From assembly GCA_014238335.1 (NCBI GenBank), contig JABABI010000001.1, forward strand, positions 1-64,000: a stretch of 64,000 nucleotides of DNA, given 5' to 3'. How positions within the stretch are numbered: the stretch's first letter is position 1; every line of letters starts with the position of its first letter. This document shows positions 37,664-46,941 of this stretch, one piece after another. A model generated the notes under the pieces. It searched no databases and was not told the DNA's origin. It saw only the letters and a program-made list of their open reading frames with translations. Both the position numbers and the translations under genes were made by a program. Source of the stretch: Fuerstiella sp. GTDB taxonomy: Bacteria > Planctomycetota > Planctomycetia > Planctomycetales > Planctomycetaceae.

Positions 37664-39997
37664 TCAGTCGATAAACAGGAATTCGTTGGCGACAAGCAGG
37701 ACATGAGCATACTGCTGCCAAACAGCTGCACGTTCGTCTTCTTCGCAGGCTCCCAGATACTGCAGTCCGAGATCCAGTTCCACCGGCGTCGGCTGACGGC
37801 AATACAACAGAGAATAGGCCTGCGCAATGCGTTTACTGTCGTCTTCCGGAAACTGTTCGGCCAGTCTTGCGGCCAGGGCTGTCGCCTGATTTTCCAGCAG
37901 CGGACCGTTCAAGGCGTACAGGCCCTGAAGCGACGTCGTTGTACTGACGCGTTGTGGACTGTGCGACGTTGGATCGGGGAAGTCATGAGTCAGCAGCATT
38001 GTTGACATCTCGCGGCGATGTATTTTTGTGTAAATTGTCCGACGCACATTTTTTGGATCGTCCAGAGCAATGGCCGGTCCGCCCACCGTCAAATCCAGTT
38101 GACCGGACGCCTGCAGCATCGCGTCTCGCCAGGACTCCACGTCAAGCCGACGGCGATGCATCCGCGCAAGGAATTTGTTTTCCGAGTCGGATGACGAGTC
38201 GCCCGCACTGGACTGCCGGTACGCTGCCGACATAACGATTTCACGATGCAGTGTTTTCAGTAACCAGCCGTTTGCAATGAATCTCGCGGTCAGATCGTCC
38301 AGCAGTTCCGGGTGCGACGGAAGCTCGCCCTGTTGCCCAAAGTTACTGGGAGTAGCAACAAGGCCTCGACCAAAATGTGCGGCCCAGATGCGGTTGACGA
38401 TGACTCGGGCGGTTAACGCTGCAGCCGGGCCAACGATCGATTCGGCAAGTTCCAGCCGGCCACTGCCGTTTGTAAACGGCGGCGGCGGGTCCGATGGCGA
38501 AAGAACCTGCAGAAACCGCCGTGGCACGACTTCTCCCAGACGATTCGGATTGCCTCGAATGAAAACGTTCAGGTCACGCGGTTCGCCTCGATAATCCAGT
38601 TTTGTGCCTTCGTCCGCTCGTTTGCCGGCTCGCTCAACGAATAACGATTGCTCGATCAGAGCACTGGCCATCGGGGCGTCATAGTGTGGCGTCGATGATT
38701 TCCGCTCACTGATTGTTCTGACCGTTTCCTTGACCTCTTCCTCGGGGACCGGTTTCTTTTTCCTGAGTGCTGCCAGTTCTTTCTCCAGTTTCTCAACCGC
38801 AGCCCGTGCGGCCTTCACTGGTTCAAAAAGCTGCTCGTCAATCATCGGACGTTCAGAAATGCGGCAACTGGCGAAAATGCCGGCCAGCGCGTAGTAGTCC
38901 TTCGTGCTGATCGGATCAAACTTGTGGTCGTGGCACCGAGCACATGCGACAGTCAATCCAAGAAACGTCCGCGAGACAACATCGACGCGTTCTTCCCATT
39001 CGTCGGCCACGATCACCTTGATGATCTCCGCCGGAAGCTTTAACTCCTTCCAGTAGTTTGGACTCAACCCCAGAAATCCCAGTGCGGCGATATCGCCCGG
39101 GCCGGTGTCGGGCATCAGGTCTGTGGCCAGCTGACGACGCACGAAGTCGTCGTACGGCATGTCATCATTGAAGGCCTGAACAACCCAGTCTCGGTAAAGG
39201 TGCGCCTGTCCCGTCGAATACAGCCACGACGCGGTGGTGTCGGTGTAGCGGGCGAAGTCCAGCCACAGACGTCCCCAGCGTTCCCCGAAATGCGGTGACT
39301 GCAGCAGACGTTCGACCTGCTTTTCATACGCCTGGTTACTGTCGTCGTTCAGAAAATCGTCCAACTGTTCGGGCGTCGGTGGCAGTCCCGTCAGGTCGAA
39401 CGACAGACGCCGCAGCAGGTTTCTTCGATCAGAAGAATCAGACGGGTGGAGGTTGTTTTCTTCCATCACGGCCAGCAGGAAATAATCAATTCGCTGGCGA
39501 GGCCACGCAGTATCGCTGACGTCTGGTGGTGTTTGCTCTGCGACTGGTTGAAACGCCCAAAACTGCCGTCCAGCATCGAAATCGATTTTTCCCTCCGGAC
39601 GTTCCGGAGCTTCCGTATCAGATGGAAATGGCGCCCCGCGTTTAACCCATTCCGTCAGGACTGCGATCTGAGCGTCCGTCAGTTTTCCTTTAGGCGGCAT
39701 TTGAATGTCGCCGTCGTAGTGCAACGCTTCAATCAGCAGACTTTTCTGCGGGTCTCCCGGAACGACGGCCGCGCCGCTGTCGCCGCCACGTGTCAGCGCT
39801 GAAGATGTATCAAGACGTAAACTGCCGTGCACCGTTTTTGCGCCGGCCGAATGGCACGAGTAGCAGTGCCGGCTGAGCAGCGGACGGATGTGTTTTTCGA
39901 AGTGCTCGAAATCGGAGGCCTTGAATTTCGAATCTTCGGCAATCGTGCTGGAGACTAACACGAGGGCCAGAAGTGAGGCCGTTCTGAACAGGGGCAT
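37664..39997 (-). CDS. PSCyt1/DUF1549/DUF1553 cytochrome-domain protein
   Basis: A 777-residue exported haem protein. Signal peptide about 1-20, then the PSCyt1 domain with HIRPLLSRHCYSCH, haem motif CYSCH at 45-49, and the conserved MPPKGKLTDAQIAVLTEWVK end. DUF1549 (PSCyt2) begins at IDYFLLAVMEENNLHPS and includes LLRRLSFDLTGLPPTPEQL and SPHFGERWGRLWLDFARYTD, then [12 protein letters not shown], a second CxxCH. A short Lys/Glu helical linker leads to DUF1553 (PSD1) with VIVNRIWAAHFGRGLVATPS. The usual DUF1501 partner is not adjacent, unlike the pair at 51136-54822. Somewhat shorter than typical members, mainly in the linker. Electron-transfer or substrate-binding role inferred. Confidence 0.92.
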   Translation of the reverse strand: MPLFRTASLLALVLVSSTIAEDSKFKASDFEHFEKHIRPLLSRHCYSCHSAGAKTVHGSLRLDTSSALTRGGDSGAAVVPGDPQKSLLIEALHYDGDIQMPPKGKLTDAQIAVLTEWVKRGAPFPSDTEAPERPEGKIDFDAGRQFWAFQPVAEQTPPDVSDTAWPRQRIDYFLLAVMEENNLHPSDSSDRRNLLRRLSFDLTGLPPTPEQLDDFLNDDSNQAYEKQVERLLQSPHFGERWGRLWLDFARYTDTTASWLYSTGQAHLYRDWVVQAFNDDMPYDDFVRRQLATDLMPDTGPGDIAALGFLGLSPNYWKELKLPAEIIKVIVADEWEERVDVVSRTFLGLTVACARCHDHKFDPISTKDYYALAGIFASCRISERPMIDEQLFEPVKAARAAVEKLEKELAALRKKKPVPEEEVKETVRTISERKSSTPHYDAPMASALIEQSLFVERAGKRADEGTKLDYRGEPRDLNVFIRGNPNRLGEVVPRRFLQVLSPSDPPPPFTNGSGRLELAESIVGPAAALTARVIVNRIWAAHFGRGLVATPSNFGQQGELPSHPELLDDLTARFIANGWLLKTLHREIVMSAAYRQSSAGDSSSDSENKFLARMHRRRLDVESWRDAMLQASGQLDLTVGGPAIALDDPKNVRRTIYTKIHRREMSTMLLTHDFPDPTSHSPQRVSTTTSLQGLYALNGPLLENQATALAARLAEQFPEDDSKRIAQAYSLLYCRQPTPVELDLGLQYLGACEEDERAAVWQQYAHVLLVANEFLFID

Positions 39998-40455
39998 GTC
40001 TGGAATCCACTGAAACGCGTCGTCTGGTTCGTCAGTACGAGCCGGTTCATGGCTGGCATATTACGGTGAGAATCGTCCGGGGGGGAGTACAGTCTATCAA
40101 TTCGAAAATGCCAAATCCTGTTCTTAATGGCCCGCAGGACGATTCGTTTGTAGTTTTCAGTGAGATTTCACGACCGACAGGTATCGTCAAGTTGTCATGT
40201 TTCGTGGAGGGGCTGCAATGTCATAACCCACTTTTCATAAAGAGGTTAGGTTGATTGTGGGTGGATTTTTCCGGTTGTTTCCAGGAAACGACCGGACTGT
40301 CTGCCGAAACATCGTTTCTAATAACTGAATTGTTGACGAAACATGGATGCAGGGCGATAATGTTGTGTTCTTTGAGCACGTTGTCATTAAGACGACGGTC
40401 GAATTACCTATCTGATCAACATCAAAGCGCGGCTTGCTTTGATATGGGGACCGGG
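39998..40455. promoter_or_regulatory. Divergent intergenic region
   Basis: The gap separates the minus-strand PSCyt1 gene from the plus-strand propeller gene and should contain both promoters. The stretch 40060-40400 is AT-richer than the flanking genes. No operator or riboswitch-like structure was recognised. An in-frame extension of the propeller gene back to 40255 lacks a signal peptide and is not favoured. Confidence 0.4.
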
Positions 40456-41415
40456 ATGTTAAGTCGTCTTCTGACGGGAACGCTAATGATGATCGCCACA
40501 CTGGCGATTTCAGGCGTTACGTCCGGTGAAGACGCACACCGGCATAAACACCACCCCATCACGCTTCACTCACGGCCCGTCATTGAGCGTCTTCCTCTGC
40601 GAGTCGTAGATCCGGTCGATGTGACGCTCACGAACTTTGGAGACACCCTGGTCGCCGACCGTGTGGGCAGGGTTCTGTTCCGGATTGATGCTGCGGGAAC
40701 AGCCAGTCTCATTGGTCGAGACCTTGAAGGTTTGTCCCGAGTAGTTGATTCTCCTCAGATGGGAGCTCACGCACTGTTGGTAAGCCGGGGTTCGGGGCGC
40801 ATCGTTCGAATGACGGAGACGGGCGTTCAGCACGAGGTTGCTCAGTTGCCGTTTCTTCCCGCTGGACTTGGAGCCAGCCCTTATGACGGCAGCCTGTTTA
40901 CAAGCAACAGCCAGACGGGTGACGTTGTTAAAGTCGAAGCTGACGGCAGCGTTTCCACGATCGTTCGAGTGTCTGAAGCAACAAAAGATTTGACGGTGAA
41001 CGCGATCGGAACGACTGTCAGTGTGCTGCTTAACAGCGGCAAAGTCGTATCGGTTGGTGTCGATGGCAGTCGTGAGACGGTCGGCTACGTACCAGCGACG
41101 GCGACGCGGTTGACGTTTCACCCGGACAAATTTTTGGTGGTCCTGTGTGAAGACGCAACCGGCGAAACTGTACTGTTGAAGCCTGCTGCGTCTCGAGCAC
41201 AGCAGCCGCGAACGTTCGCAGGTACTCCCCGCGGAACCAAAGCGGTGGCTTTCGACACGCTTGGAAATCTGACGCTGGCCAATCCGGAGTTGCGAGCCAT
41301 CACTCGAGTCACCAGCCGTTTTCAGCAGCAGTGCGATGACTGCGGGAAAATGATGATGATTAAGCTGTCAACGGAAACGCCCGCTCCGCAAAAGGCCACA
41401 CGTCGCTCGTTCTGA
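40456..41415 (+). CDS. Exported NHL/beta-propeller-like protein
   Basis: About 319 residues from the ATG at 40456 (an ATG at 40444 is an alternative). Signal peptide: MLSRLLTGTLMMIATLAISG, then a His-rich start to the mature chain. The body shows repeated four-strand blades of about 45 residues: DVTLTNFGDTLVADRVGRVL, then DSPQMGAHALLVSRGSGRIV and LGASPYDGSLFTSNSQTGDV. This resembles NHL or SMP-30-like propellers. The C-terminus has a CDDCGKMMM element, a possible metal or disulfide pair. No catalytic residues of lactonases could be placed with certainty. Transcribed alone; 125 bases before nadA. Confidence 0.7.
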   Translation: MLSRLLTGTLMMIATLAISGVTSGEDAHRHKHHPITLHSRPVIERLPLRVVDPVDVTLTNFGDTLVADRVGRVLFRIDAAGTASLIGRDLEGLSRVVDSPQMGAHALLVSRGSGRIVRMTETGVQHEVAQLPFLPAGLGASPYDGSLFTSNSQTGDVVKVEADGSVSTIVRVSEATKDLTVNAIGTTVSVLLNSGKVVSVGVDGSRETVGYVPATATRLTFHPDKFLVVLCEDATGETVLLKPAASRAQQPRTFAGTPRGTKAVAFDTLGNLTLANPELRAITRVTSRFQQQCDDCGKMMMIKLSTETPAPQKATRRSF

Positions 41416-41540
41416 CGTCTGTGGCAGCCTCATCGGCTGGTCGACAATGGCTCAAATCACGTCATAATGCCGACCCAGGTGCATCCGGCACCTCCGATCT
41501 GTCCCAAACTCATCCTGCCGATTCAGGCCAAGGCTAACCG

Positions 41541-42533
41541 ATGTCGATGCCAGTGATTAATTCTGATCAGAACGAAGTCTATGAAGATCCGCTGGATCTG
41601 ATGAATGAAATCGACGAGTTGAAAAAGGAAAAGGACGCCAGCATTCTGGCTCACTTTTATGTCGACGGCGACATTCAGGATATCGCCGATTTTACCGGAG
41701 ACAGTCTGAAGCTGGCACGGGACGCGACTCAGGTGAAGACATCCACGATAGTGTTTTCCGGTGTTCACTTTATGGGTGAGTCGGCCAAGATCATGAGTCC
41801 GGAAAAGCGAGTGCTGATTCCGGACATGCTGGCCGGGTGTTCTCTGGCAGAAAGCTGTCCGGCGGAACAACTGGCCGCGTTTCAGGAGCAACTGCGATCT
41901 GAGGGCCGCACGTTTGATACGGTTGCTTACATCAATACATCGGCGGCCGTGAAAAGTCTGTGTGACTGGATTGTCACCAGCGGCAATGCTCAGGAGATTA
42001 TTGAGCGTGTGCCGCAGGACCGTGAGGTTCTGTTCGTGCCTGACCAGCACCTGGGCAGATATCTGATGGAAGTCAGCGGCCGGAAGATGATTCTGTGGCC
42101 AGGATCGTGCATGGTTCATGAAGTCTTCAGCATTCAGGATCTGATCCGAGCCAAACGGAATACACCAGGCAGCGTCGTGATCGCCCATCCGGAATGTCCG
42201 CAAAATATTCTTGAGATCACCGACTTCATTGGCGGCACGGAAAAGATGCGGCGGCACGTGATGTCCATCAAAGAGCCGACGACTTTCCTTGTCGCGACGG
42301 AATCGGCCATGATTCACGCGTTCGAAAAGTCGGCTCCGCAGCACACCTTCGTGCCTGTTCCCGGCATTATGACGTCAACCGGTGAGACATGCGCCTGCAA
42401 CCGATGCCCGCATATGGCCCGCAACACACTGCAGAAGGTACGCGACTGCCTGAAGAACGAATCGCCGGAAATCGAGTGGAAGGACTACTTCCAGAAAGCT
42501 CGTGACGTGCTCGATCGCAGTCTGCTGCAATAA
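41541..42533 (+). CDS. nadA: Quinolinate synthase
   Basis: The 4Fe-4S enzyme that condenses iminoaspartate with dihydroxyacetone phosphate to quinolinate in de novo NAD synthesis. The 330-residue protein has the three expected cluster ligands: C100 in [13 protein letters not shown]219 in AHPECP, and C289 in the CACNRCP motif. Other landmarks are [20 protein letters not shown], the [14 protein letters not shown] substrate loop, [12 protein letters not shown], and GSCMVHE. The start [10 protein letters not shown] is the first in-frame ATG of the frame and agrees with family length. No nadB or nadC is nearby, so the pathway is scattered. The downstream gap holds three palindromic elements. Confidence 0.96.
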   Translation: MSMPVINSDQNEVYEDPLDLMNEIDELKKEKDASILAHFYVDGDIQDIADFTGDSLKLARDATQVKTSTIVFSGVHFMGESAKIMSPEKRVLIPDMLAGCSLAESCPAEQLAAFQEQLRSEGRTFDTVAYINTSAAVKSLCDWIVTSGNAQEIIERVPQDREVLFVPDQHLGRYLMEVSGRKMILWPGSCMVHEVFSIQDLIRAKRNTPGSVVIAHPECPQNILEITDFIGGTEKMRRHVMSIKEPTTFLVATESAMIHAFEKSAPQHTFVPVPGIMTSTGETCACNRCPHMARNTLQKVRDCLKNESPEIEWKDYFQKARDVLDRSLLQ

Positions 42534-42702
42534 GCCCGTTCGCGGGCGAACGCCGCAAAGTCTTCTGTTCCTGAGCAGATGTGGTGCGCTGATATTCCGG
42601 TTTGAGATTTGCTGTGGCGCAGCAAACTCGTCTTGCCGTGGTGGTCAGCCCATAGACGAACATTGCCAGGCGTCGAAGCCGCGAAGTGGCGGCAGTACGT
42701 AG

Positions 42703-42722
42703 CCGTGGGTGTCAACCCACGG
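42703..42722. repeat. Palindromic intergenic hairpin
   Basis: CCGTGGGT and ACCCACGG surround a four-base GTCA loop. This resembles the CCGTGGG...CCCACGG elements frequently scattered in planctomycete intergenic DNA. It follows nadA by about 170 bases. Confidence 0.65.
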
Positions 42723-42749
42723 AAATTGAACGACATGAAATGAAATGCA

Positions 42750-42816
42750 AAACCGTGAAACGGCGACAAAAGTTTCCATTCGACGACCGACAGCACCAGT
42801 CGCCGTTTCACGGTTT
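42750..42816. repeat. Perfect 18-base inverted repeat
   Basis: AAACCGTGAAACGGCGAC at 42750-42767 and its exact reverse complement at 42799-42816, separated by 31 bases. In RNA it forms a very stable stem, 40 bases after the hairpin at 42703. It may act as a transcription terminator between convergent genes or be a mobile palindromic element. Confidence 0.8.
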
Positions 42817-42868
42817 CCTTCTCCGCTACATTGCGAATTCCCCGGGCGGGCCGGCGTGGGATGTCTTT

Positions 42869-42951
42869 GGAATTGCTTCGTTTACAGTCCCTCGCTCACG
42901 CTGCGGGATTTCGGATGTCGTGCGAGAGGGGTTCTGAAGCTGTTTCTGCGT
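42869..42951. repeat. Dispersed intergenic repeat, copy 2
   Basis: Second copy of the element at 24007-24091, again starting GGAATTGCTTCG and again between convergent genes (nadA and the alpha/beta hydrolase). The CAGTCCCTCGCTC and GCGAGAGGG arms are kept although the loop has diverged. Confidence 0.7.
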
Positions 42952-42986
42952 TTATCCTTGAATCGGCCTTCCGTTCCGTTTCGCAC

Positions 42987-44114
42987 TTACGATTTCAGAA
43001 CATCGTCGAACAGGGGAAACGCGATTCTTCCGCTCCATTCATGCCCACCTTCGAATCGGTCGAAGTGCAGACTGTTACCAGCGTTCAGTGCCTTGTACAC
43101 GCGACTCAGACGTCCGCGGAACACGTCGTCCCATTTTGGCACGATCAGGCTGTCTTTCGAACCGGTTTCCCACACGCAGGGACGAGGTGCGATCAATGAT
43201 CCGATTTCTGAATAGTCGCCATACCTGAGCAGCCCAGGAATAATTTGTGAGCCGCAACTGTGTCGCAGTGTCATGCGCTCCTGCATCAGATTCAACGCTC
43301 CGCTGACGGCCGCCACACGCACTCGTTCATCAATGGCGGAGACCATCATTGTCATCCGCCCGCCATACGAAAGTCCGGCACAGCCGATTGCATCGTCGTT
43401 TACTTCCGGACGACTCTGCAGCAGGTCGATCGACCATCTCAGATCCCGCACGTTGGCTGTGATCGGCAGTTTTCCGAGTGCCTGCATTCGGACGAACGTC
43501 ACTGCGCACGGGTCCTTGCCTCGATAAGCTTCGCTGTTCACGCGCCGTCCAAAGGGAATCATGCACGGCGCCGCCACGACATAGCCTCGTTTTACGAAGT
43601 GCACACCGTAATCATAATTCAGCTGCGCAATGTGTTCCGCTGCACCTTCCTGTTCACGTCGCCCAACAATTGCATCGTTGCCGAACGGCCCATGCCCATG
43701 CACACACAACACGGCGGGTGCCGTCCGCCCGGCAGGCAGCCCCTTTGGCAGCAGCAGGTACACCGGCAGTGACGGAACACCTTCCGCTTTCAGCAGCAGT
43801 TCGAGTCGGGTGTATTCGTCGAACTCAGTTCGACTCTGTTCGACAATCGCCCACTTCGGCGGCGGCGTGGAATCTCCCATCAACTCGCGCAGTTTTGCTC
43901 GAAACCCTTCCTGCCAGACTCGACACTCGTCCGCGGTGTGACCGCGAAACTGCAGCGACAAATCCGCCTTGCCGATAGCCGCTGCGAGATCCTGATGGAC
44001 AATTCGAGCCGAATCGTCAGACTGACCGAATGATGGAGAAGAACAGGCAATGGTTCCGGCTCCAAGCAGTGCTTGTCCGAGGAATATGCGGCGGGGGCGA
44101 GCATATGAGCGCAT
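42987..44114 (-). CDS. Exported alpha/beta hydrolase (acetyl-xylan-esterase-like)
   Basis: A 375-residue hydrolase. The N-terminus MRSYARPRRIFLGQALLGAG resembles a twin-arginine signal, with RR at 8-9 and a hydrophobic stretch to about residue 30. The alpha/beta hydrolase core has AVLCVHGHGPFGND (oxyanion region), the nucleophile elbow GLSYGGR with Ser249, an acidic residue in GSKDSLI and a histidine in GGHEW. Order and spacing are correct, so it should be active. The closest pattern is the dienelactone-hydrolase/acetyl-xylan-esterase group found in carbohydrate-degradation loci. Substrate is not decided by sequence. Confidence 0.87.
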   Translation of the reverse strand: MRSYARPRRIFLGQALLGAGTIACSSPSFGQSDDSARIVHQDLAAAIGKADLSLQFRGHTADECRVWQEGFRAKLRELMGDSTPPPKWAIVEQSRTEFDEYTRLELLLKAEGVPSLPVYLLLPKGLPAGRTAPAVLCVHGHGPFGNDAIVGRREQEGAAEHIAQLNYDYGVHFVKRGYVVAAPCMIPFGRRVNSEAYRGKDPCAVTFVRMQALGKLPITANVRDLRWSIDLLQSRPEVNDDAIGCAGLSYGGRMTMMVSAIDERVRVAAVSGALNLMQERMTLRHSCGSQIIPGLLRYGDYSEIGSLIAPRPCVWETGSKDSLIVPKWDDVFRGRLSRVYKALNAGNSLHFDRFEGGHEWSGRIAFPLFDDVLKS

Positions 44115-44243
44115 GGCACTAATTCCAGGCTGTAATCAAAAGAGTTACAACCCGTACCATATACGTTTTCCGTTCCGGAAACACCAGAAGGACCCACTCG
44201 CAGGAACTGCATGCCCCGAATGACTGTGCGACCAATGACGTGA

Positions 44244-44859
44244 TTAGTTGAAATCCGTGTCTACTTCCGTGGCAGCGTCTTCAGGCGTGTCAGAGGAGGA
44301 TTTTTTCTTCTTCGGTTGCCGGTTTGATCAGGAGCGATTCGATTCGTCGTTCGATGATCCGGTCTTTCAACGGCTCCTTCTGCCGGATTCGCCGTTCGAG
44401 GTCCGCAAGTCGGGCCTGCAGAAACTCGATTTCCGCAAGCTGTACCCTCTGACGCACGTCAAAATCTTCCTGCACGGTTTGCTTCAGATCGGCAAGATCC
44501 TTTTTCGTGGCACCGTCTTTCAGGTATTGTTCGGCACGGGCGATGGCTTTGTCCTGCAACGATTTGCGGCGGTCCAGCAGTTGCTGTGAGGACATTTGTT
44601 TCAGCATATGCTCCGCGGCGACCACGTTTTCTTGGTTTCCTTTCAGGGTCACCATGTCGGCCGGGCCGATCTCCATTTCGACAGAATTCCTGTCTGTCTT
44701 CCGGCGTACCGTGGCTTTCGGTGGATTGGCTGCCTTTGCAGGAACATCCAGGACTTTCAGGATGTCCGGCAATTCTGCCTGCTGATTTGGGTTGCAGCCG
44801 TTGAAATCGCACAGTTTGTTGGTCCACCATGCCGCGTACGCCGGGCGTTGCAGCAGCAA
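44244..44859 (-). CDS. Coiled-coil protein of unknown function, frameshifted at the C-terminus
   Basis: The main frame encodes AWWTNKLCDFNGCNPNQQAE, which looks like the start of an exported mature chain (AYA/AWW cleavage site), a KH-like or secretin-like patch (VEMEIGPADMVTLKGNQENV), and a coiled coil (RRKSLQDKAIARAEQYLKDG to DLERRIRQKEPLKD). It ends abruptly after PATEEEK at 44290. Removing one base from the A6 run at 44301-44306 (T6 on the plus strand) continues it as SSSDTPEDAATEVDTDFN with a TAA at 44244-44246, a natural acidic tail. The N-terminus is also unclear: no ATG is in frame and the frame is closed upstream, so the signal peptide may be lost or shifted into another frame. Family not recognised. 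Confidence 0.55.
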
Positions 44860-45097
44860 CCATCGAAACCGAAGCAGATGTGGCCCACGTCGGGACTGTG
44901 AATATTAGTGTCACTGCATCGACCGTGATGACTACTCGAACCGTCACTATTTTTTCATTTAGACACAGCTGTCGGCTGACGCTCGATGGGCCGCCAATCG
45001 AAATCTCTCTGAACACCGACGTCAAATAATGATGAGAACGATGCTAAGCAAAGACAAACGCCCCATCGCACAAAGTCGCCGGAAGGTATCCATCTGT

Positions 45098-46456
45098 TCA
45101 GATTCTGACCGTCAGACCAGCGCGTGCAATGAGTCCAGTCAGGGCACATACGATCAGCGCCATCGCAATGGACCCCAGAATCACACCCGACGCTTCCGGC
45201 GCATTCTGATAGCTGAGTAATTCGTCTGACAACCCGCAGATCGAAATCAGGGAAATCAATATCGGGTGCAGCAGATACGCGATCAGCGGATTTGCTCCCG
45301 CCGGCCGAGCGATGATCGACCACCGGACCACACCGCGAACGTCCATTACCCAATAGACGATTGTCCATACGGCACACGTTAACGCCGCACACCACAGACA
45401 CCATGTCGGTGTTGCTGCGATCTTGTTGACGCCCGCGAAGTTGTCAAACACCAGGCCTGCCACAAACAGCCCCAGTACAAACATGGCCGCCCACTTGATT
45501 CTGGAGGAATGTTCATTCAGGTTTTGTGGCCCCGACAACGTCGTTCCCAGCAGACTCCCCGCCACAACGATCGCAGCTAACGATCCTGTGCAGCTTCCTA
45601 AATCCACAAAGTGGCCGACGAAGGAAACGGCGTTTTCCAGAAGACGAAGCAGCGGTTGCAGTGGATCGAGCCACACCTTGTCGGCGATTCGCGTGAAAAA
45701 TCCTCCATCGCTCAATGCCAGATAATTGACGAACAGCAGTGCCATGGCGCCCATCAGCCATTCGCGGCGAGTGCGCAGCAGCAGATACACAACCGATGCT
45801 GTGAGATACGCCCACCCGATCAATCCCAGAATACCCCACCACCCCGTTCGCAGCCATGTCCAGTTTGCAACGGGACCGATGAACATGACTTCCGTAGCAG
45901 ACGGTTCACTGCGGTAGACGATCAGCAGAATGATAAGACCCGCTGCGCCTAACGACTTCAACGCGATGAATGTATTGCGTCGGCGTCCTCGTGCGGACGG
46001 AATCACAGACCATGCCAGGATGATGGCCACATAGCCAGCCAGACCCCATAACGGATTACCCAGAGTTTCGTCCCCGCTTCTGTTCAATCCGATCAGTCCC
46101 ATGATCAGCAGGCCAATCGTGCGCGTCAGCACGTGTGACAGCACCTGCGTACGTGTCCTGCCAGTCGCAAGTGCTCTTTCTGCGGCCAGCGGAATAGATA
46201 TTCCCACGAGAAACAGGAAGGCCGGAAACACGATGTCGGCCAGAGTCATTCCGTCCGCGTCGGAAGGCTGAATATGGTGCATCCACGCCGGAGCGGCAGT
46301 GCCCAGGTCGTTCACGAAGATCATCAGCAGGATTGTCAAACCGCGGACCGTATCAACGGACGCGACGCGTTCGGAAGATGGTGCGTTCAACCCCCGGTTT
46401 GTGCGTGTGTCTTCCGGCGTGTCACTGTCTACAGAGGATTCCATGTGATCGGTCAT
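45098..46456 (-). CDS. Polytopic acyltransferase-like membrane protein (DUF5009/HGSNAT-like)
   Basis: A 452-residue membrane protein. After a hydrophilic lead of about 32 residues comes ASVDTVRGLTILLMIFVNDL, the start motif (DxxRGLxIxxMIxVN) of the heparan-alpha-glucosaminide N-acetyltransferase/DUF5009 group. About ten to eleven hydrophobic helices follow, including FPAFLFLVGISIPLA and ANPLIAYLLHPILISLIS near the end. The invariant histidine expected in the loop after helix 1 is represented by AWMHHIQ. The family transfers acetyl groups across membranes onto sugars; a role in modifying envelope or imported glycans is plausible but unproven. The gene is separated from its neighbours by gaps of 485 and about 240 bases. 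Confidence 0.85.
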   Translation of the reverse strand: MTDHMESSVDSDTPEDTRTNRGLNAPSSERVASVDTVRGLTILLMIFVNDLGTAAPAWMHHIQPSDADGMTLADIVFPAFLFLVGISIPLAAERALATGRTRTQVLSHVLTRTIGLLIMGLIGLNRSGDETLGNPLWGLAGYVAIILAWSVIPSARGRRRNTFIALKSLGAAGLIILLIVYRSEPSATEVMFIGPVANWTWLRTGWWGILGLIGWAYLTASVVYLLLRTRREWLMGAMALLFVNYLALSDGGFFTRIADKVWLDPLQPLLRLLENAVSFVGHFVDLGSCTGSLAAIVVAGSLLGTTLSGPQNLNEHSSRIKWAAMFVLGLFVAGLVFDNFAGVNKIAATPTWCLWCAALTCAVWTIVYWVMDVRGVVRWSIIARPAGANPLIAYLLHPILISLISICGLSDELLSYQNAPEASGVILGSIAMALIVCALTGLIARAGLTVRI

Positions 46457-46941
46457 TTATTCCGTCCCGCTGGTTTCCTGCCTGTCTAACTAAATCCAAC
46501 GGCACCGGCACGATCTACGGGCGTGCATCAATGGCGGTGCGACTGTGCATTGATCATGTACGCTTAGAGCTCATCAAGAAATGTATCTTTCCTGGTTCTG
46601 CCCCGTTTACCCATCACAAAGTGTACTCTGTCCGAAGCGTGACTGCATATCGAACGCAAAAAATGCTGGCTTTATTAAAGCGACAACTGCGATCCGGGTC
46701 ATTGAAAGTCATTGTGGCAGCACCTGGAATGTGCCGTCTTCAGTCACAGTGTGTCTCGCGTCGCACCGCTTTGAGAACCCTCTGAATGCCAGGCAGAGAT
46801 ATGCTGCGAAAAAGTGTTTCAGTTAGTCGGCCTGCCGGCTGACTATTCATTATCGGTGCGGTTGTGGTTGAGGGTACGAATTACTGTTGCAAAATTACCG
46901 TTCCCGGGCGGCAGTCCGCATCCGATGGCGGCCGGCACCGC
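46457..46941. other. Intergenic, no gene recognised
   Basis: Region between the start of the acyltransferase-like gene and the stop of the ThuA/haem gene, both minus strand. Plus-strand frames of 81 and 150 codons here have no motif. An imperfect hairpin around 46824-46843 (AGTCGGCC...GGCTGACT) may end the ThuA transcript. The acyltransferase promoter must also lie here. Confidence 0.45.

Noticed and set aside
41523..42344. 273-codon minus-strand frame opposite nadA
   Set aside because: It is the antisense shadow of a certain quinolinate synthase gene and has no motif, signal or plausible start.
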